This document shows, piece by piece, positions 53,762 to 63,789 of a stretch of 64,000 nucleotides of DNA. The notes below the pieces were generated by a model, which did no database searches, was not told where the DNA came from, and was given only the letters and a program-made list of their open reading frames with translations. The position numbers were made by a program, and so were the translations under genes. Source of the stretch: Acetivibrio ethanolgignens (GTDB lineage Bacteria > Bacillota > Clostridia > Lachnospirales > Lachnospiraceae); assembly GCF_001461035.1 (NCBI RefSeq), contig NZ_LNAM01000175.1, positions 41,124-105,123 on the forward strand. Reading direction: 5' to 3'. Each line of letters opens with the position of its first letter. The first letter of the stretch is position 1.

Positions 53762-56173
53762 TTATTTCGCTACAATATTTACAATTCTTCCCGGCACGTA
53801 GATTTCCTTTATAATGTTGCCGGTCAGCTTATCACCCAGGGCTTCCTTAGCTGCTGCAATCGCAGTATCCTTATCTGCATCGGCAGGGATGCAAAGGGTA
53901 GCCTTAGTCTTGCCGTTAATCTGAGCTGCGATTTCGATTTCATCATCCTTCATCATAGCCTCATCATATTCCGGCCAGCTCTGCTCAAATACGCCCTCCG
54001 TATGACCAAGAGCCTCCCAAAGCTCTGCTGCCACATGAGGAGCAAATGGTGCCAGCAGGATAACTGCTGTACCCAGAGTTTCCTTATCAATACCTCCAGT
54101 TTTCTTAGCCAGCTCGATGAACTTATTGTTGTACTCCATGAAACCGCTGATAACGGTATTTAAGCTGAAGTTTTCCAGACGAGTCGTAATATCGCATACC
54201 ATCCGGTGGCGAAGCTTTAACATATCCTTGGTTGCCTCTACATTGGCATCCTTGCTGTCCTGAACCAAATTCCAGAAACGGTTTAAGAAACGGTAAACGC
54301 CGTCAATACCTCTGTCATCCCACTCAGAATCCAGTTCTGGCGGTCCTACAAAAAGCTCATACAGACGCAGGGAATCACAGCCGTAATCGCGTACCAGATC
54401 ATCCGGTGATACTACATTCCCTTTGGATTTACTCATCTTAATACCGTTCTTACCGGTAATCATGCCCTGGTTAAAGAGCTTTACAAATGGCTCATCAAAA
54501 TCAACTACACCAATATCATGTAAGAACTTGGTATAGAAACGGGAATACAGAAGGTGAAGCACCGCATGCTCTACACCACCAATATACATATCTACCGGCA
54601 GGTACTTGTCTGCCTTTTCCTTAGATACCAGCTCTTCTTTGTTCTTGCTGTCTACATAACGTAGGAAATACCAGGAGGAGCCAGCCCACTGAGGCATAGT
54701 ATTTGTCTCTCTCCTTGCCGGAGCACCACAGACCGGACAGGTTGTATTTACCCACTCAGGGATGTCTGCTAACGGTGATTCACCGGTACCCGTCGGCTGA
54801 TAGCTCTCTACCTCCGGTAAAAGCAGCGGCAGCTGATCCTCCGGTACAGGAACGGCACCACAGTGCTCGCAGTGTACAATAGGAATCGGCTCACCCCAAT
54901 AACGCTGTCTGGAGAATACCCAGTCACGAAGCTTGTAGTTCGTAGTTTTCTTACCGATACCACGGCTTTCGATTTCCCCTGGAGCATTCTTCTTAAGCTC
55001 TGCAGAATCTCTGCCGGTCCATTCACCGGAATTGATCACAATGCCGGATTCTGTATACGGTTCCGTCAAGTTCTCCTGCTCTTTTCCATCCGGAGAAATA
55101 ACCTGAATAATCGGAATATTAAACTTGGTTGCAAATTCAAAATCTCTGTCATCATGGGCAGGAACACACATGATAGCTCCTGTACCATAATCTGCCAGAA
55201 CATAGTCGGACAGCCAGATAGGAACCTTTGCACCATTGATTGGATTAATTGCATAGGAGCCAGTGAATACACCGGTCTTTTCCTTATCCTGCAGACGGTC
55301 TACATTAGACTTCATAGAAGCCTCATAAATATATTTTTCTACTGCCTCCTGGGTCTCAGAAGTAGCCAGCTCCTTTGCCATCGCATGCTCCGGAGCCAGT
55401 ACCATAAAGGTAGCTCCGTACAGGGTATCCGGTCTGGTTGTATATACGGTGATGGCCTTATCCGTTCCATCTACCTTAAAATCAACCTCTGCACCATAGG
55501 ACTTGCCAATCCAGTCAGACTGCATCTTCTTAACCTTCTCCGGCCAGTCAAGCTTGTCTAAGTCATCTAACAGACGATCTGCATATTTGGTAATCCGAAG
55601 CATCCACTGCTTTAAATTTTTCTTGGTTACATCAGCACCGCACCGCTCGCACTTACCGTTGACAACCTCTTCATTTGCAAGACCTGTCTTACAGGATGGA
55701 CACCAGTTAATTGGCATCTCCTTTTCATAAGCCAGCCCCGCCTTAAACATCTTCACAAAAATCCACTGAGTCCACTTATAGAACTCTGGGTCTGTAGTAT
55801 TTACCTCCATATCCCAGTCATAAAGGGCAGCGATTTCATTAATCTGCCGCTTGATATTAGCAATATTGATTGCGGTAGACTTTGCAGGGTGAACACCCAT
55901 CTTAATTGCATAGTTTTCTGCCGGCAGACCAAAAGCATCCCAGCCCATTGGGTGAATGATATAATAACCCTTTAACAGCTTATAGCGGCTCCATACATCA
56001 CTGATTACATAGCCTCTCCAGTGACCTACATGAAGACCATTGCCGGACGGATATGGGAACATATCCAGACAATAATACTTTGGCTTTTTGCCATCATTTA
56101 CGTTGACCGGGTTCTTTTCCCAAGTCTCACGCCATTTTTTCTCTACTTCCTTATGTTTATAAGGTGTTGCCAT
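53762..56173 (-). CDS. leuS: Leucyl-tRNA synthetase
   Basis: An 803-residue class I synthetase: FPYPSGNGLHVGHWRGYV (HIGH), an editing domain with TVYTTRPDTLYGATFMV, a zinc region CPSCKTGLANEEV...CERCGADV, KMSKS in GIKMSKSKGNVVSPDD, and the C-terminal PGRIVNIVAK. It charges tRNA(Leu). The ATG at 56173 follows AGGAGGAATTTTTT; the longer frame translates the T-box leader. Expression is controlled by that leader. Confidence 0.97.
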   Translation of the reverse strand: MATPYKHKEVEKKWRETWEKNPVNVNDGKKPKYYCLDMFPYPSGNGLHVGHWRGYVISDVWSRYKLLKGYYIIHPMGWDAFGLPAENYAIKMGVHPAKSTAINIANIKRQINEIAALYDWDMEVNTTDPEFYKWTQWIFVKMFKAGLAYEKEMPINWCPSCKTGLANEEVVNGKCERCGADVTKKNLKQWMLRITKYADRLLDDLDKLDWPEKVKKMQSDWIGKSYGAEVDFKVDGTDKAITVYTTRPDTLYGATFMVLAPEHAMAKELATSETQEAVEKYIYEASMKSNVDRLQDKEKTGVFTGSYAINPINGAKVPIWLSDYVLADYGTGAIMCVPAHDDRDFEFATKFNIPIIQVISPDGKEQENLTEPYTESGIVINSGEWTGRDSAELKKNAPGEIESRGIGKKTTNYKLRDWVFSRQRYWGEPIPIVHCEHCGAVPVPEDQLPLLLPEVESYQPTGTGESPLADIPEWVNTTCPVCGAPARRETNTMPQWAGSSWYFLRYVDSKNKEELVSKEKADKYLPVDMYIGGVEHAVLHLLYSRFYTKFLHDIGVVDFDEPFVKLFNQGMITGKNGIKMSKSKGNVVSPDDLVRDYGCDSLRLYELFVGPPELDSEWDDRGIDGVYRFLNRFWNLVQDSKDANVEATKDMLKLRHRMVCDITTRLENFSLNTVISGFMEYNNKFIELAKKTGGIDKETLGTAVILLAPFAPHVAAELWEALGHTEGVFEQSWPEYDEAMMKDDEIEIAAQINGKTKATLCIPADADKDTAIAAAKEALGDKLTGNIIKEIYVPGRIVNIVAK

Positions 56174-56203
56174 AAAAAATTCCTCCTGTTTGTTGTTGAA
56201 AAA

Positions 56204-56483
56204 ATAAAAAGCTCCGTCTATACAGGCAAAGCCCATAGAGACGGAGCATATCCGCGGTACCACTCTACTTCGTAAGACTCCAACAGCTGCTGGCAGCTTC
56301 TGCACTCTTACGCACTCATATTTTCTGTAACGGGAAATCCCGCTTTCTCCTACACACAAATACTGCTTCAGAAAAAGAGCTCCAAGGCGAGTTCAGGACT
56401 TCCTATGCTGCTGCCTTACACCCGCCGGCAGCTCTCTGAAAAAGCCTTCCATCCTTACTATTCCTTATCCCAGCCATTCACTG
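56204..56483 (-). promoter_or_regulatory. T-box riboswitch, leucine (CTC specifier)
   Basis: The leader of leuS has a stem I with the specifier CTC (56389-56391) in GAACTCGCC, the T-box antiterminator AGAGTGGTACCGCGG (56252-56266), and a terminator hairpin GCTCCGTCTC...GACGGAGC followed by TTTTTATTTTT. Uncharged tRNA(Leu) with a matching anticodon would stabilise the antiterminator. Confidence 0.95.
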
Positions 56484-56489
56484 AACATT

Positions 56490-56518
56490 ATTCTATCGCA
56501 ATCTTCTTTCCTTGTCAA
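56490..56518 (-). promoter_or_regulatory. SigA-type promoter of leuS
   Basis: Minus strand: TTGACA (56513-56518), 17 bp, TAGAAT (56490-56495), just upstream of the T-box leader. Confidence 0.85.
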
Positions 56519-56522
56519 GCCG

Positions 56523-56885
56523 TTACTTCTGTTCTCCAGAAAGCCTCTTTTCATATTCGTCAAAAATATAATCCAGAACTCCGGCATGACCAACAAATTC
56601 ACAGCCATACTTATATTTTCCATCTTCACACAGCTGGTTGCGAATAATCTGCACTACACAGTTTAAGCTGGAATCCATCTTGTCTCCCAGTACCAGACGT
56701 GCATTGAAATAGTAACCAACCGGAAGAATACTGCTTGACCTAAAGCCAATGCCGCTCTTAGATACATCAATAACCTCAATCGGTGCGTGAACATTGTCTA
56801 CCTTTACATTATCCTGCTTAAACAGAGAAGATATATCCAGATATAACTCTGCCGGCATTCTTTTATGTCTTCTTTTTTCCTCCAT
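56523..56885 (-). CDS. PilZ-domain c-di-GMP receptor protein
   Basis: A 120-residue single-domain PilZ protein. The N-terminal arginine motif is KRRHKR (about residues 4-9) and the second motif DVSKSGIGF (about 40-48); together they bind cyclic di-GMP. A C-terminal helix follows. No YcgR-type partner domain and no flagellar or cellulose genes lie nearby. It sits 58 bp downstream of gatB on the same strand; the leuS promoter starts just after its 3' end. Confidence 0.85.
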   Translation of the reverse strand: MEEKRRHKRMPAELYLDISSLFKQDNVKVDNVHAPIEVIDVSKSGIGFRSSSILPVGYYFNARLVLGDKMDSSLNCVVQIIRNQLCEDGKYKYGCEFVGHAGVLDYIFDEYEKRLSGEQK

Positions 56886-56943
56886 TACCTGCTCCTCCTT
56901 CTATTTACCCGATGGTCTTATCCGTAGTACTATTTTACCCCAT

Positions 56944-58374
56944 TTAGGAGATCAGTTCAAGAAGAATTTTGTTGATTACAGCCGGATCGGCCTTTCCCTT
57001 CATCGCCTTCATGGTTTGTCCGGTCAAAAAGCCCATGGCCTTGGTTTTTCCATTCTTATAATCCGTTACGGACTGAGGATTTTCTTCCATAATCCGCTGT
57101 ATCGTCTCTCTTAAGGCCCCTTCGTCACTGACGGTTTTCAAGCCCTTTTCTTCTACATAGCTTACCGGATCAATATTTTCGGCAAAAATCCGTTCAAAAA
57201 CCTCCTTCGCCACCGTACCGTTGATTTCCCTGGCCTCCACCAGTTCAATCAGGTCTGCCAGATGCTTGGGTGAAAAGGAAATATCCTCGGCATCCATGTT
57301 CCTTTCCTTTAACAGCCGCATCGTTTCTACCATCAGCCAGTTGGACACCTTTTTTGGCTTGCCGCACAGGGTGGTTGTTGCTTCAAAGATGTCTGCCAGC
57401 TTCTTTGTTCCCGTTAAAATAGCAATATCATATTCCGGAATATCAAATTCCCTTGCATACCGCTCCATTTTTTCATCACGAAGCTCCGGCTGGCGGCCCT
57501 TAATTTCCTCAAGCCACTCATCGCTGATAACTAAAGGCATTAAATCCGGCTCCGGAAAATAACGATAATCCTTGGCATCCTCCTTAGAACGCATCGGATA
57601 GGACATCTCCTTATTGTCATCCCAGCGTCTTGTCTCCTGTACCACTGCCTTTCCATCCTCCAGAAGCTCAATCTGACGCTCTCTTTCACCCTCGATAGCC
57701 CGACGGATCGCCTTAAAGGAATTTAAGTTCTTCATCTCAGTTCTTGTGCCAAAATCTTCTGCCCCTATTTCCCTTACCGACAGGTTGACATCTGCACGCA
57801 TGGAGCTCTCCTGAAGCTTGCAGTCAGAGGCTCCCAGATACTGGATAATCAGTCTCAGCTTCTCCAGATAGGCAATTACCTCATCTGCAGAACGCATATC
57901 CGGCTCTGATACGATTTCAATTAACGGTACACCGGAACGGTTATAATCTACCAGGGAGCAGTCACCCCATTCATCGTGAATCAGCTTTCCTGCGTCCTCC
58001 TCCATATGGATTTCATGAATGCCGATAACCTTTTTCCCTGCCCTAGTCTCTATCTCAATCCCTCCATTTCGGCAGATTGGCTCATACAGCTGGGAAATCT
58101 GGTAGTTCTGTGGATTATCCGGGTAAAAATAATTCTTTCTATCAAATTTACTGTACCTTGTAATTTCACAATTTGTTGCCAGCCCCACAGCCACAGCATG
58201 CTCTACCACCTTTTTATTAAGAACCGGAAGAGAACCAGGCATACCGGTGCAGACCGGACAGGTGTGAGCATTCGGTGCTCCGCCAAACTGAGTGGAGCAG
58301 GAGCAGAAAATCTTTGTTTTGGTCGCAAGCTCCACATGAACCTCCAGACCAATCACGGTTTCATACTGTTTCAT
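56944..58374 (-). CDS. gatB: Asp/Glu-tRNA amidotransferase subunit B
   Basis: A 476-residue GatB: ETVIGLEVHVELATKTKIFC at the N-terminus, zinc cysteines CSCSTQFG...CPVC, SKFDRKNYFYPDNPQNYQI (active-site region), and the C-terminal YqeY tail domain (about 330-476). It activates Glu or Asp on misacylated tRNA for amidation by ammonia from GatA. Last gene of aspS-gatC-gatA-gatB. Confidence 0.96.
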   Translation of the reverse strand: MKQYETVIGLEVHVELATKTKIFCSCSTQFGGAPNAHTCPVCTGMPGSLPVLNKKVVEHAVAVGLATNCEITRYSKFDRKNYFYPDNPQNYQISQLYEPICRNGGIEIETRAGKKVIGIHEIHMEEDAGKLIHDEWGDCSLVDYNRSGVPLIEIVSEPDMRSADEVIAYLEKLRLIIQYLGASDCKLQESSMRADVNLSVREIGAEDFGTRTEMKNLNSFKAIRRAIEGERERQIELLEDGKAVVQETRRWDDNKEMSYPMRSKEDAKDYRYFPEPDLMPLVISDEWLEEIKGRQPELRDEKMERYAREFDIPEYDIAILTGTKKLADIFEATTTLCGKPKKVSNWLMVETMRLLKERNMDAEDISFSPKHLADLIELVEAREINGTVAKEVFERIFAENIDPVSYVEEKGLKTVSDEGALRETIQRIMEENPQSVTDYKNGKTKAMGFLTGQTMKAMKGKADPAVINKILLELIS

Positions 58375-58375
58375 C

Positions 58376-59827
58376 CTATTCTACCTCCTGTCTCTTTAAG
58401 GTCTGTTCTAACGTATAGGCTGCCTGTATCAGCTTCTTTTCTTCAAATGCATTGCCAATCAGCTGCAGACCTATCGGCAGATTATTTTTGCCTACACCGC
58501 AAGGCAGACTGACAGCCGGAAGCCCCGCCAGATTCACCGATACGGTGTAAATATCGCCCAGATACATCTTTAATGGATCCTTTAGACTTTCTCCCAGCTT
58601 CGGTGCCGTTGTCGGTGCCACAGGGGAAAGTATCATATCATAGCTTTTAAAGGCCTTATCAAAGGCTTTCTTTATCAGTGCCTTCGTCCGCAGAGTCTTC
58701 AGATAATAGGCCTCATAGTAGCCAGAGCTTAAGACAAAGGAGCCCAGCATGATTCTTCGCTTTACTTCCTTTCCAAAGCCCTCGGAGCGGGATTTTTTAT
58801 ACATATCGTGAAGCCCGTCGAACTCCTTTGTACGGTAGCCATATTTCACGCCGTCAAACCGCTCCAGGTTGGAGCTTGCTTCCGCAGAGGCAATGACATA
58901 ATAAGCCGGTATTACATACTCTACAAGGCTTAAATCAAATTCCTCCACAACAGCCCCACACTGCTTCAAAAGCTCTGCTGCTGCCAGTACAGACTCCTTT
59001 ACCTCTTTATCCAGCCCTTCTCCAAAGTAATCCCTTGGAATGCCGATTTTCATCCCTGCCACATCATGAATCAATGCCTTGGAAAAATCAGCTTCTCCCC
59101 GTTTTACCGAGGTGCTGTCCTTCTTATCGTGACCGGCAATAGTCTCCAGAATTACCGCACAATCCCTGACATCCTTGCCAATCGGCCCAATCTGGTCAAG
59201 GGAAGAGCCGTAGGCCACCAGTCCATACCGGGACACGGTACCATAGGTCGGCTTAATGCCTGTTACACCGCAGTAGGCACTTGGCTGCCGGATAGAGCCG
59301 CCGGTATCTGAGCCAAGGGCAAAAAAGCATTCCTCTGCTGCCACTGCTGCACAGGAGCCGCCAGAGGAGCCACCCGGTACATAGTCTGTATTCCTTGGAT
59401 TTCTCGTAACACCATAGGCTGAGGTCTCCGTTGTGCTTCCCATGGCGAATTCATCCATATTGGTTTTACCAATAATAACGGCTCCGGCTTCCGTAAGCTT
59501 TTCTACCGCCGTTGCCGTATATACCGGTATAAAATTCTCCAGTATTTTTGAGCTGCAGGTTGTCTTCATTCCCTTCGTACAAAGGTTATCCTTTATCGCA
59601 ACCGGAACCCCTGCCAGGGGATGGGTTAGCTCGCCTGCTTCAATCCTTTTCTGTACCTCTTCTGCCCGCTTCAGGGCATCTGCTTCATCAACGGTAACAT
59701 AAGCATTGATAACTTCTTCCTTTTCCTTTATCCTTGCAAGTACGGCCTGCATGGCTTCTACTGCCGTTACTTCACCCTTTTTAATCTTCTCTCCCAGCTC
59801 CACAGCTGTTAATTCCGTCAGACCCAC
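58376..59827 (-). CDS. gatA: Asp/Glu-tRNA amidotransferase subunit A
   Basis: A 483-residue amidase-signature enzyme. The Ser-cisSer-Lys triad is in VPVAIKDNLC (Lys), GGSSGGSCAAVAA (cis-Ser) and GSDTGGSIRQPSAYCG (nucleophile Ser). It releases ammonia from glutamine and passes it to GatB. One base separates it from gatB. Confidence 0.96.
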   Translation of the reverse strand: MGLTELTAVELGEKIKKGEVTAVEAMQAVLARIKEKEEVINAYVTVDEADALKRAEEVQKRIEAGELTHPLAGVPVAIKDNLCTKGMKTTCSSKILENFIPVYTATAVEKLTEAGAVIIGKTNMDEFAMGSTTETSAYGVTRNPRNTDYVPGGSSGGSCAAVAAEECFFALGSDTGGSIRQPSAYCGVTGIKPTYGTVSRYGLVAYGSSLDQIGPIGKDVRDCAVILETIAGHDKKDSTSVKRGEADFSKALIHDVAGMKIGIPRDYFGEGLDKEVKESVLAAAELLKQCGAVVEEFDLSLVEYVIPAYYVIASAEASSNLERFDGVKYGYRTKEFDGLHDMYKKSRSEGFGKEVKRRIMLGSFVLSSGYYEAYYLKTLRTKALIKKAFDKAFKSYDMILSPVAPTTAPKLGESLKDPLKMYLGDIYTVSVNLAGLPAVSLPCGVGKNNLPIGLQLIGNAFEEKKLIQAAYTLEQTLKRQEVE

Positions 59828-59845
59828 GTCATTTCCTCCTTTCTG

Positions 59846-60142
59846 CTATTCCACTGTTTTTGGTACTACAAAGCTTCCGTCCTTTTTTGCCGGTGCATTA
59901 GCCAGAATCTCCTCCCGGCCTCCGGCATACGGTACTACCTCATCCTCGCGGAATACATTTTCTACCGGAAATACATGGGACATCGGTTCTACCCCTTCCG
60001 TATCCAGCTCATTTAATTTATCAATATAGTCTAGCATCCGTTCCATATCGTGCTTTGCCTCTTCACTTTCCTCCGGTGTCAAGGATAGCTTTGCAAGAAT
60101 GCCTACATACTCCATTGTTTCATCTGAAATCTGATTTGCCAT
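59846..60142 (-). CDS. gatC: Asp/Glu-tRNA amidotransferase subunit C
   Basis: A 98-residue helical-to-extended protein: [40 protein letters not shown], and FREDEV. It wraps around GatA and stabilises the complex. Located directly between the aspartyl-tRNA synthetase gene and gatA. Confidence 0.95.
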   Translation of the reverse strand: MANQISDETMEYVGILAKLSLTPEESEEAKHDMERMLDYIDKLNELDTEGVEPMSHVFPVENVFREDEVVPYAGGREEILANAPAKKDGSFVVPKTVE

Positions 60143-60153
60143 TTTTTCTCTCC

Positions 60154-61437
60154 TTATGGTTCTAATCTGTTTAAATCTCTTGGGAACATCGTAGCCTCCC
60201 TTACATTGTCTTCTCCTAAAAGCTGCATGGTAAAACGCTCTAAACCAATACCCAGGCCTCCATGCGGCGGCATGCCATATTTAAAGGCCATCAGGTAGGT
60301 TTCCATACCCTCAGATGTCATGTCACGCTTTTCTATCTTCTCCATCAGCATTTTATAATCGTGAATACGCTGACCGCCTGTGGTAATCTCCATTCCCTTA
60401 AACAAAAGGTCAAAGCTTAAGGTAAAGGTCGTATCCTCCGGGTCATCCATCGCATAAAAAGGTCTTTTCTTAGATGGATAATGGGTTACAAACACAAAAT
60501 CCGAAGCATATTCTTCCTTAAAGTAGCAGCCTATCAGATGCTCCTCCTCCGGCTCTAAATCATAAGGGTTACGGATAGGCCGGTTATATTTTTCCGAAAC
60601 CAGCCGTTTCGCGTCATCAAAGCGTACCCTTGGAATCTCCCTTATCTCCGGTAGAGCAATCCCCAGAATATTAAGCTCCTTAGCATACTCCTTTTGTAAA
60701 AGCTCCATCGTGTATTTTAAAAAGCCGGTTTCCATTGTCATGATATCCTCAAAGCCACTGATATAGCCCATCTCAAAATCCAGACTAGTATATTCATTTA
60801 GATGCCGCTTTGTATTGTGCTTTTCGGCACGAAATACCGGTCCTGTCTCAAAGACTCTGTCATATACACCTACCATCATCTGCTTATAGAACTGTGGGCT
60901 CTGTGCCAGTACGGCCTTTTTCCCAAAATAGTCCAGCCGGAACAGGTTAGAACCACCTTCAGCTCCTCTGGCTCCCAGCTTTGGTGTACGGATTTCTGTA
61001 AAGCCCTCCTGATAGAGAAAGTCACGGAAGCCCCGCACAATTCCCTCCTGTATCTTGAATTTCGCTCTCTCCCGGATATTCCGAAGAGTTACCGGCCGTA
61101 GGGAAAGCTTTGTCTCCAAGGAGGTATTAAGCCTCCACTTTCCAATCGGAACTGGCATCGCCTCTGCCGGCATAGATAAGAAGGTTATCCTCTGTACCTG
61201 TATTTCTGCTCCCTGTGGTGCCCTTTGCTCCTCTATTAAAACCCCCTCAACAGTAACGCAGGCTCCCTCCCTGATCTGTTTTTCTACCGCCTCCATGTCG
61301 GAGTGCTTCAGGACACACTGTACCAGCCCTTCCCTTCTTCTAAGAATTACAAAAATTACCTCGCCCATATCCCGGACATTATGAATTGCTCCATTTACAG
61401 TAACGATTTCTCCAAATGCTTTTTTCATAAATTCCAT
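60154..61437 (-). CDS. Archaeal-type aspartyl-tRNA synthetase (probably acting on tRNA-Asn)
   Basis: A 427-residue class IIb synthetase, much shorter than the ~590-residue bacterial AspRS because the GAD insertion is absent. An N-terminal OB fold (about 1-100) is followed by motif 2 ([20 protein letters not shown]) and motif 3 ([17 protein letters not shown]). In clostridia this type is non-discriminating and makes Asp-tRNA(Asn), which GatCAB then amidates. The operon with gatCAB and the AAC specifier upstream support this. AGGAGG precedes the ATG by eight to nine bases. Confidence 0.92.
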   Translation of the reverse strand: MEFMKKAFGEIVTVNGAIHNVRDMGEVIFVILRRREGLVQCVLKHSDMEAVEKQIREGACVTVEGVLIEEQRAPQGAEIQVQRITFLSMPAEAMPVPIGKWRLNTSLETKLSLRPVTLRNIRERAKFKIQEGIVRGFRDFLYQEGFTEIRTPKLGARGAEGGSNLFRLDYFGKKAVLAQSPQFYKQMMVGVYDRVFETGPVFRAEKHNTKRHLNEYTSLDFEMGYISGFEDIMTMETGFLKYTMELLQKEYAKELNILGIALPEIREIPRVRFDDAKRLVSEKYNRPIRNPYDLEPEEEHLIGCYFKEEYASDFVFVTHYPSKKRPFYAMDDPEDTTFTLSFDLLFKGMEITTGGQRIHDYKMLMEKIEKRDMTSEGMETYLMAFKYGMPPHGGLGIGLERFTMQLLGEDNVREATMFPRDLNRLEP

Positions 61438-61492
61438 TTTCTTTCCCTCCTGAATCTGTTAAAATATGGATAAAATGAGTTGTAAGGCAAAT

Positions 61493-61511
61493 TTTCCTAT
61501 CGAATAAAAAA
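61493..61511. repeat. 19-bp element shared with the spoIIAA upstream palindrome
   Basis: TTTCCTATCGAATAAAAAA is identical to 20379-20397. On the minus strand it directly follows the T-box terminator stem, so its T-run is part of the terminator. Here the second palindrome arm is absent. Confidence 0.7.
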
Positions 61512-61775
61512 ATCCCGGAGTATAAAACTCCGGGACGGTTTATCAAAATAATCCGCGGTACCACCCGCATTGGAAAGCTTCTTTGCTTTCCCACTTTCAT
61601 GCACTTAACGCGTACCACGCACAGACCTACTTAAAGTTCAGCCTGCGAGCTCAGAAGTGTTCCTCCTCCCACCTAGCATCCATAGCGGGCTCTCAGTCGG
61701 TGGCACCACTTTCCTGTCTTACAACGCACTCAGTAGGACTTAGTCTTCGTCATAGCCGATATTCAAATTTATTTA
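61506..61775 (-). promoter_or_regulatory. T-box riboswitch, asparagine (AAC specifier)
   Basis: The leader of aspS-gatCAB contains stem I with the segment AACACTTCTGAGCTC, aligning AAC (61659-61661) with the CTC of the leuS leader by distance to the conserved GAGCTC. The T-box GGGTGGTACCGCGG (61553-61566) and a terminator TCCCGGAGT...ACTCCGGGA with T7 follow. The cell senses uncharged tRNA(Asn). Confidence 0.9.
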
Positions 61776-61781
61776 TTTGAT

Positions 61782-61810
61782 AGATTACCACATGCATTTT
61801 TAAATTGCAA
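61782..61810 (-). promoter_or_regulatory. SigA-type promoter of aspS-gatCAB
   Basis: Minus strand: TTGCAA (61805-61810), 17 bp, TAATCT (61782-61787). Confidence 0.75.
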
Positions 61811-61962
61811 GCATTTTTTCAAATTGTTTGTTCTATAAAAAAACTATTCGCTTTAATTTATAACTAATGGCTTTTTTTTAATAGTTTCCGTATATTTTTT
61901 ACATTTTTTGACATGATAATATAATAATAGGCTAATTTGTAACTTAATACTGGAGGAATAAT

Positions 61963-62367
61963 ATGAATTACTTGTCGATGGGAAGCCGAATTCGGGAAGA
62001 ACGGTTGAAACTTAATTTGACTCAAGAGCAGTTGGCTGAAAATGTACATGTTTCTTCCGCCTATATAGGACAAATCGAGCGTGGTGAACGAAGTGTTTCT
62101 CTTGATGTTCTGCTCGAAATTGTTAATGCTCTGGGAGTTACTGTAGATTACCTGTTAGCAGATTCCTACACAGGAAAATACACAAATTCTGTGGTCGCGT
62201 ACTCCTTGTACCGCCTGTTGGAAAATAGGGATCCGCGAGATATAGACGCTGCCTTTTCGCTTATCAAGACTCTTTTTGACAGTCTGGAGACCTATAAGCG
62301 TCGCCCATGGAGCAATAGCTCCTTTAGTTCTACCAAGGAAAAGGGCGAAGGCAAGCAGGATTTATAA
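61963..62367 (+). CDS. XRE-family HTH regulator
   Basis: A 134-residue protein with an N-terminal XRE helix-turn-helix (RIREERLKLNLTQEQLAENV, SSAYIGQIERGERSVSLDVL, residues 8-60) and a helical C-terminal part without a sensor domain. The TGGAGGAATAAT site precedes the ATG. It stands alone between the Asn T-box promoter and a MATE gene and may control the latter. Confidence 0.87.
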   Translation: MNYLSMGSRIREERLKLNLTQEQLAENVHVSSAYIGQIERGERSVSLDVLLEIVNALGVTVDYLLADSYTGKYTNSVVAYSLYRLLENRDPRDIDAAFSLIKTLFDSLETYKRRPWSNSSFSSTKEKGEGKQDL

Positions 62368-62388
62368 ACAAATTAGTGAGTTCACACC

Positions 62389-62432
62389 AAAGAGCTACCG
62401 CAGTATACACCGCAGCAGCTCTTTTTAATTTT
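62389..62432. terminator. Terminator between XRE and MATE genes
   Basis: AAAGAGCT pairs with AGCTCTTT, with a 20-nt inner region that can form CCGC pairings, followed by TTAATTTT on the plus strand. It overlaps the MATE 3' end. Confidence 0.65.
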
Positions 62433-63789
62433 CTATATATCGGATTTTCTGGCGATACAGCCGGATAAAAAATACTGTACTTAAAATCACTGCCACAATT
62501 TCTGACAATGGATAGGACCACCATATCTCATCCAATCCAAAATTAATTGCCAGGAAATACGCTACCGGCAGAATCACAACTAGCTGACGCACAACGGAAA
62601 CGATAAGACTGTATACACCATTTCCAAAGGCCTGAAATACAGAACCGATAATAATATTATAACCGGCAAAAATAAAGCTTATGGAAACAATCCGAAAGGC
62701 TGTTACCCCTATCTCCAGCATATTTTCTGAGGCGTCAAACATCCCCAGCAGCTTATCCGGAATTGTCTGGAAAATAATAATTCCCAGTATCATAATAGCC
62801 GTTGCTACCGCAACACTCAGCTTAGTCGTATCCAAAATCCTCTTTTTATTCCTTGCACCGTAATTATAGGCAATAATCGGTATCATACCGCTGTTAAGGC
62901 CAAATACCGGCATAAAGATAAAGCTGTTCAGCTTAAAATAAACTCCGTATACAGACACTGCCGTTGATGAAAACAGCAACAGTATTTTATTATAATAATA
63001 GGTCAGAATAGAGCCAATCGCCATCATAATGGCTGACGGCACACCTACCGTATAAATAATACTGATAATTCGCAAATCCGGCTTAAATCCACGGATACTC
63101 AGATGAATTTCCTTGTTTTTCCACAAATTCAGGCAAAGACTTACCACCATAGATACTAGCTGTCCCATAACTGTCGCTATCGCCGCACCTGCTACTCCAA
63201 GCTTTGGCATCCCCAACAGTCCAAAAATCAAAATCGGGTCCATAACAATATTGGTCAACGCCCCGCTAATCTGGGAAATCATGGAATAAAAGCTGTTACC
63301 GGTTGCCTGTAAAAGCCTCTCCTGAGTAATCGCAAAAAAGAGCCCCATAGATACAATCAGTACAATCGACATATATTCTACGCCGTATTCTACAATCTCA
63401 GCTACATCTGTCTGGCTTTCAAAATAGATTCTAGAGCCAAATACACCGAATATAGCAAAGGCAATATAGCTTACCAGAGCAAGAAACAGACCATTTTCTG
63501 CTGCCTTATCTGCCTCTTCAAATTTTTTCTCTCCCAGGCTTCTGGATAACAGGGCATTAATACCTACTGCTGTACCCGAGGCTACTGCAATCATCAGATT
63601 CTGTATCGGAAAGGCCAGAGATACTGCCGTCAGTGCATTTTCACTGATTCTTGCAACAAAAATACTATCTACGATATTATACAGAGCCTGCACCAGCATG
63701 GATATCATCATCGGCAGCGACATACTAACCAAAAGCTTCGGCACTGGCATGACACCCATTTTATTTTCTGCTATCTTTGGTTCACTCAT
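62425..63789 (-). CDS. MATE-family multidrug efflux protein
   Basis: A 454-residue, twelve-helix transporter of the MATE (MatE x2) family: MSLPMMISMLVQALYNIVDS at helix 1, ISGALTNIVMDPILIFGL and GAAIATVMGQLVSMVVSLC in the first repeat, NSGMIPIIAYNYGARNKKRI opening the second. It exchanges cations (Na+ or H+) for organic drugs. The ATG follows AGGAGATTTTT. The substrate is not predictable. Confidence 0.92.
   Translation of the reverse strand: MSEPKIAENKMGVMPVPKLLVSMSLPMMISMLVQALYNIVDSIFVARISENALTAVSLAFPIQNLMIAVASGTAVGINALLSRSLGEKKFEEADKAAENGLFLALVSYIAFAIFGVFGSRIYFESQTDVAEIVEYGVEYMSIVLIVSMGLFFAITQERLLQATGNSFYSMISQISGALTNIVMDPILIFGLLGMPKLGVAGAAIATVMGQLVSMVVSLCLNLWKNKEIHLSIRGFKPDLRIISIIYTVGVPSAIMMAIGSILTYYYNKILLLFSSTAVSVYGVYFKLNSFIFMPVFGLNSGMIPIIAYNYGARNKKRILDTTKLSVAVATAIMILGIIIFQTIPDKLLGMFDASENMLEIGVTAFRIVSISFIFAGYNIIIGSVFQAFGNGVYSLIVSVVRQLVVILPVAYFLAINFGLDEIWWSYPLSEIVAVILSTVFFIRLYRQKIRYIEN

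Noticed and set aside
56173..56359. N-terminal extension of leuS
   Set aside because: The extra reading frame translates the T-box leader and terminator; AGGAGG precedes the shorter start at 56173.
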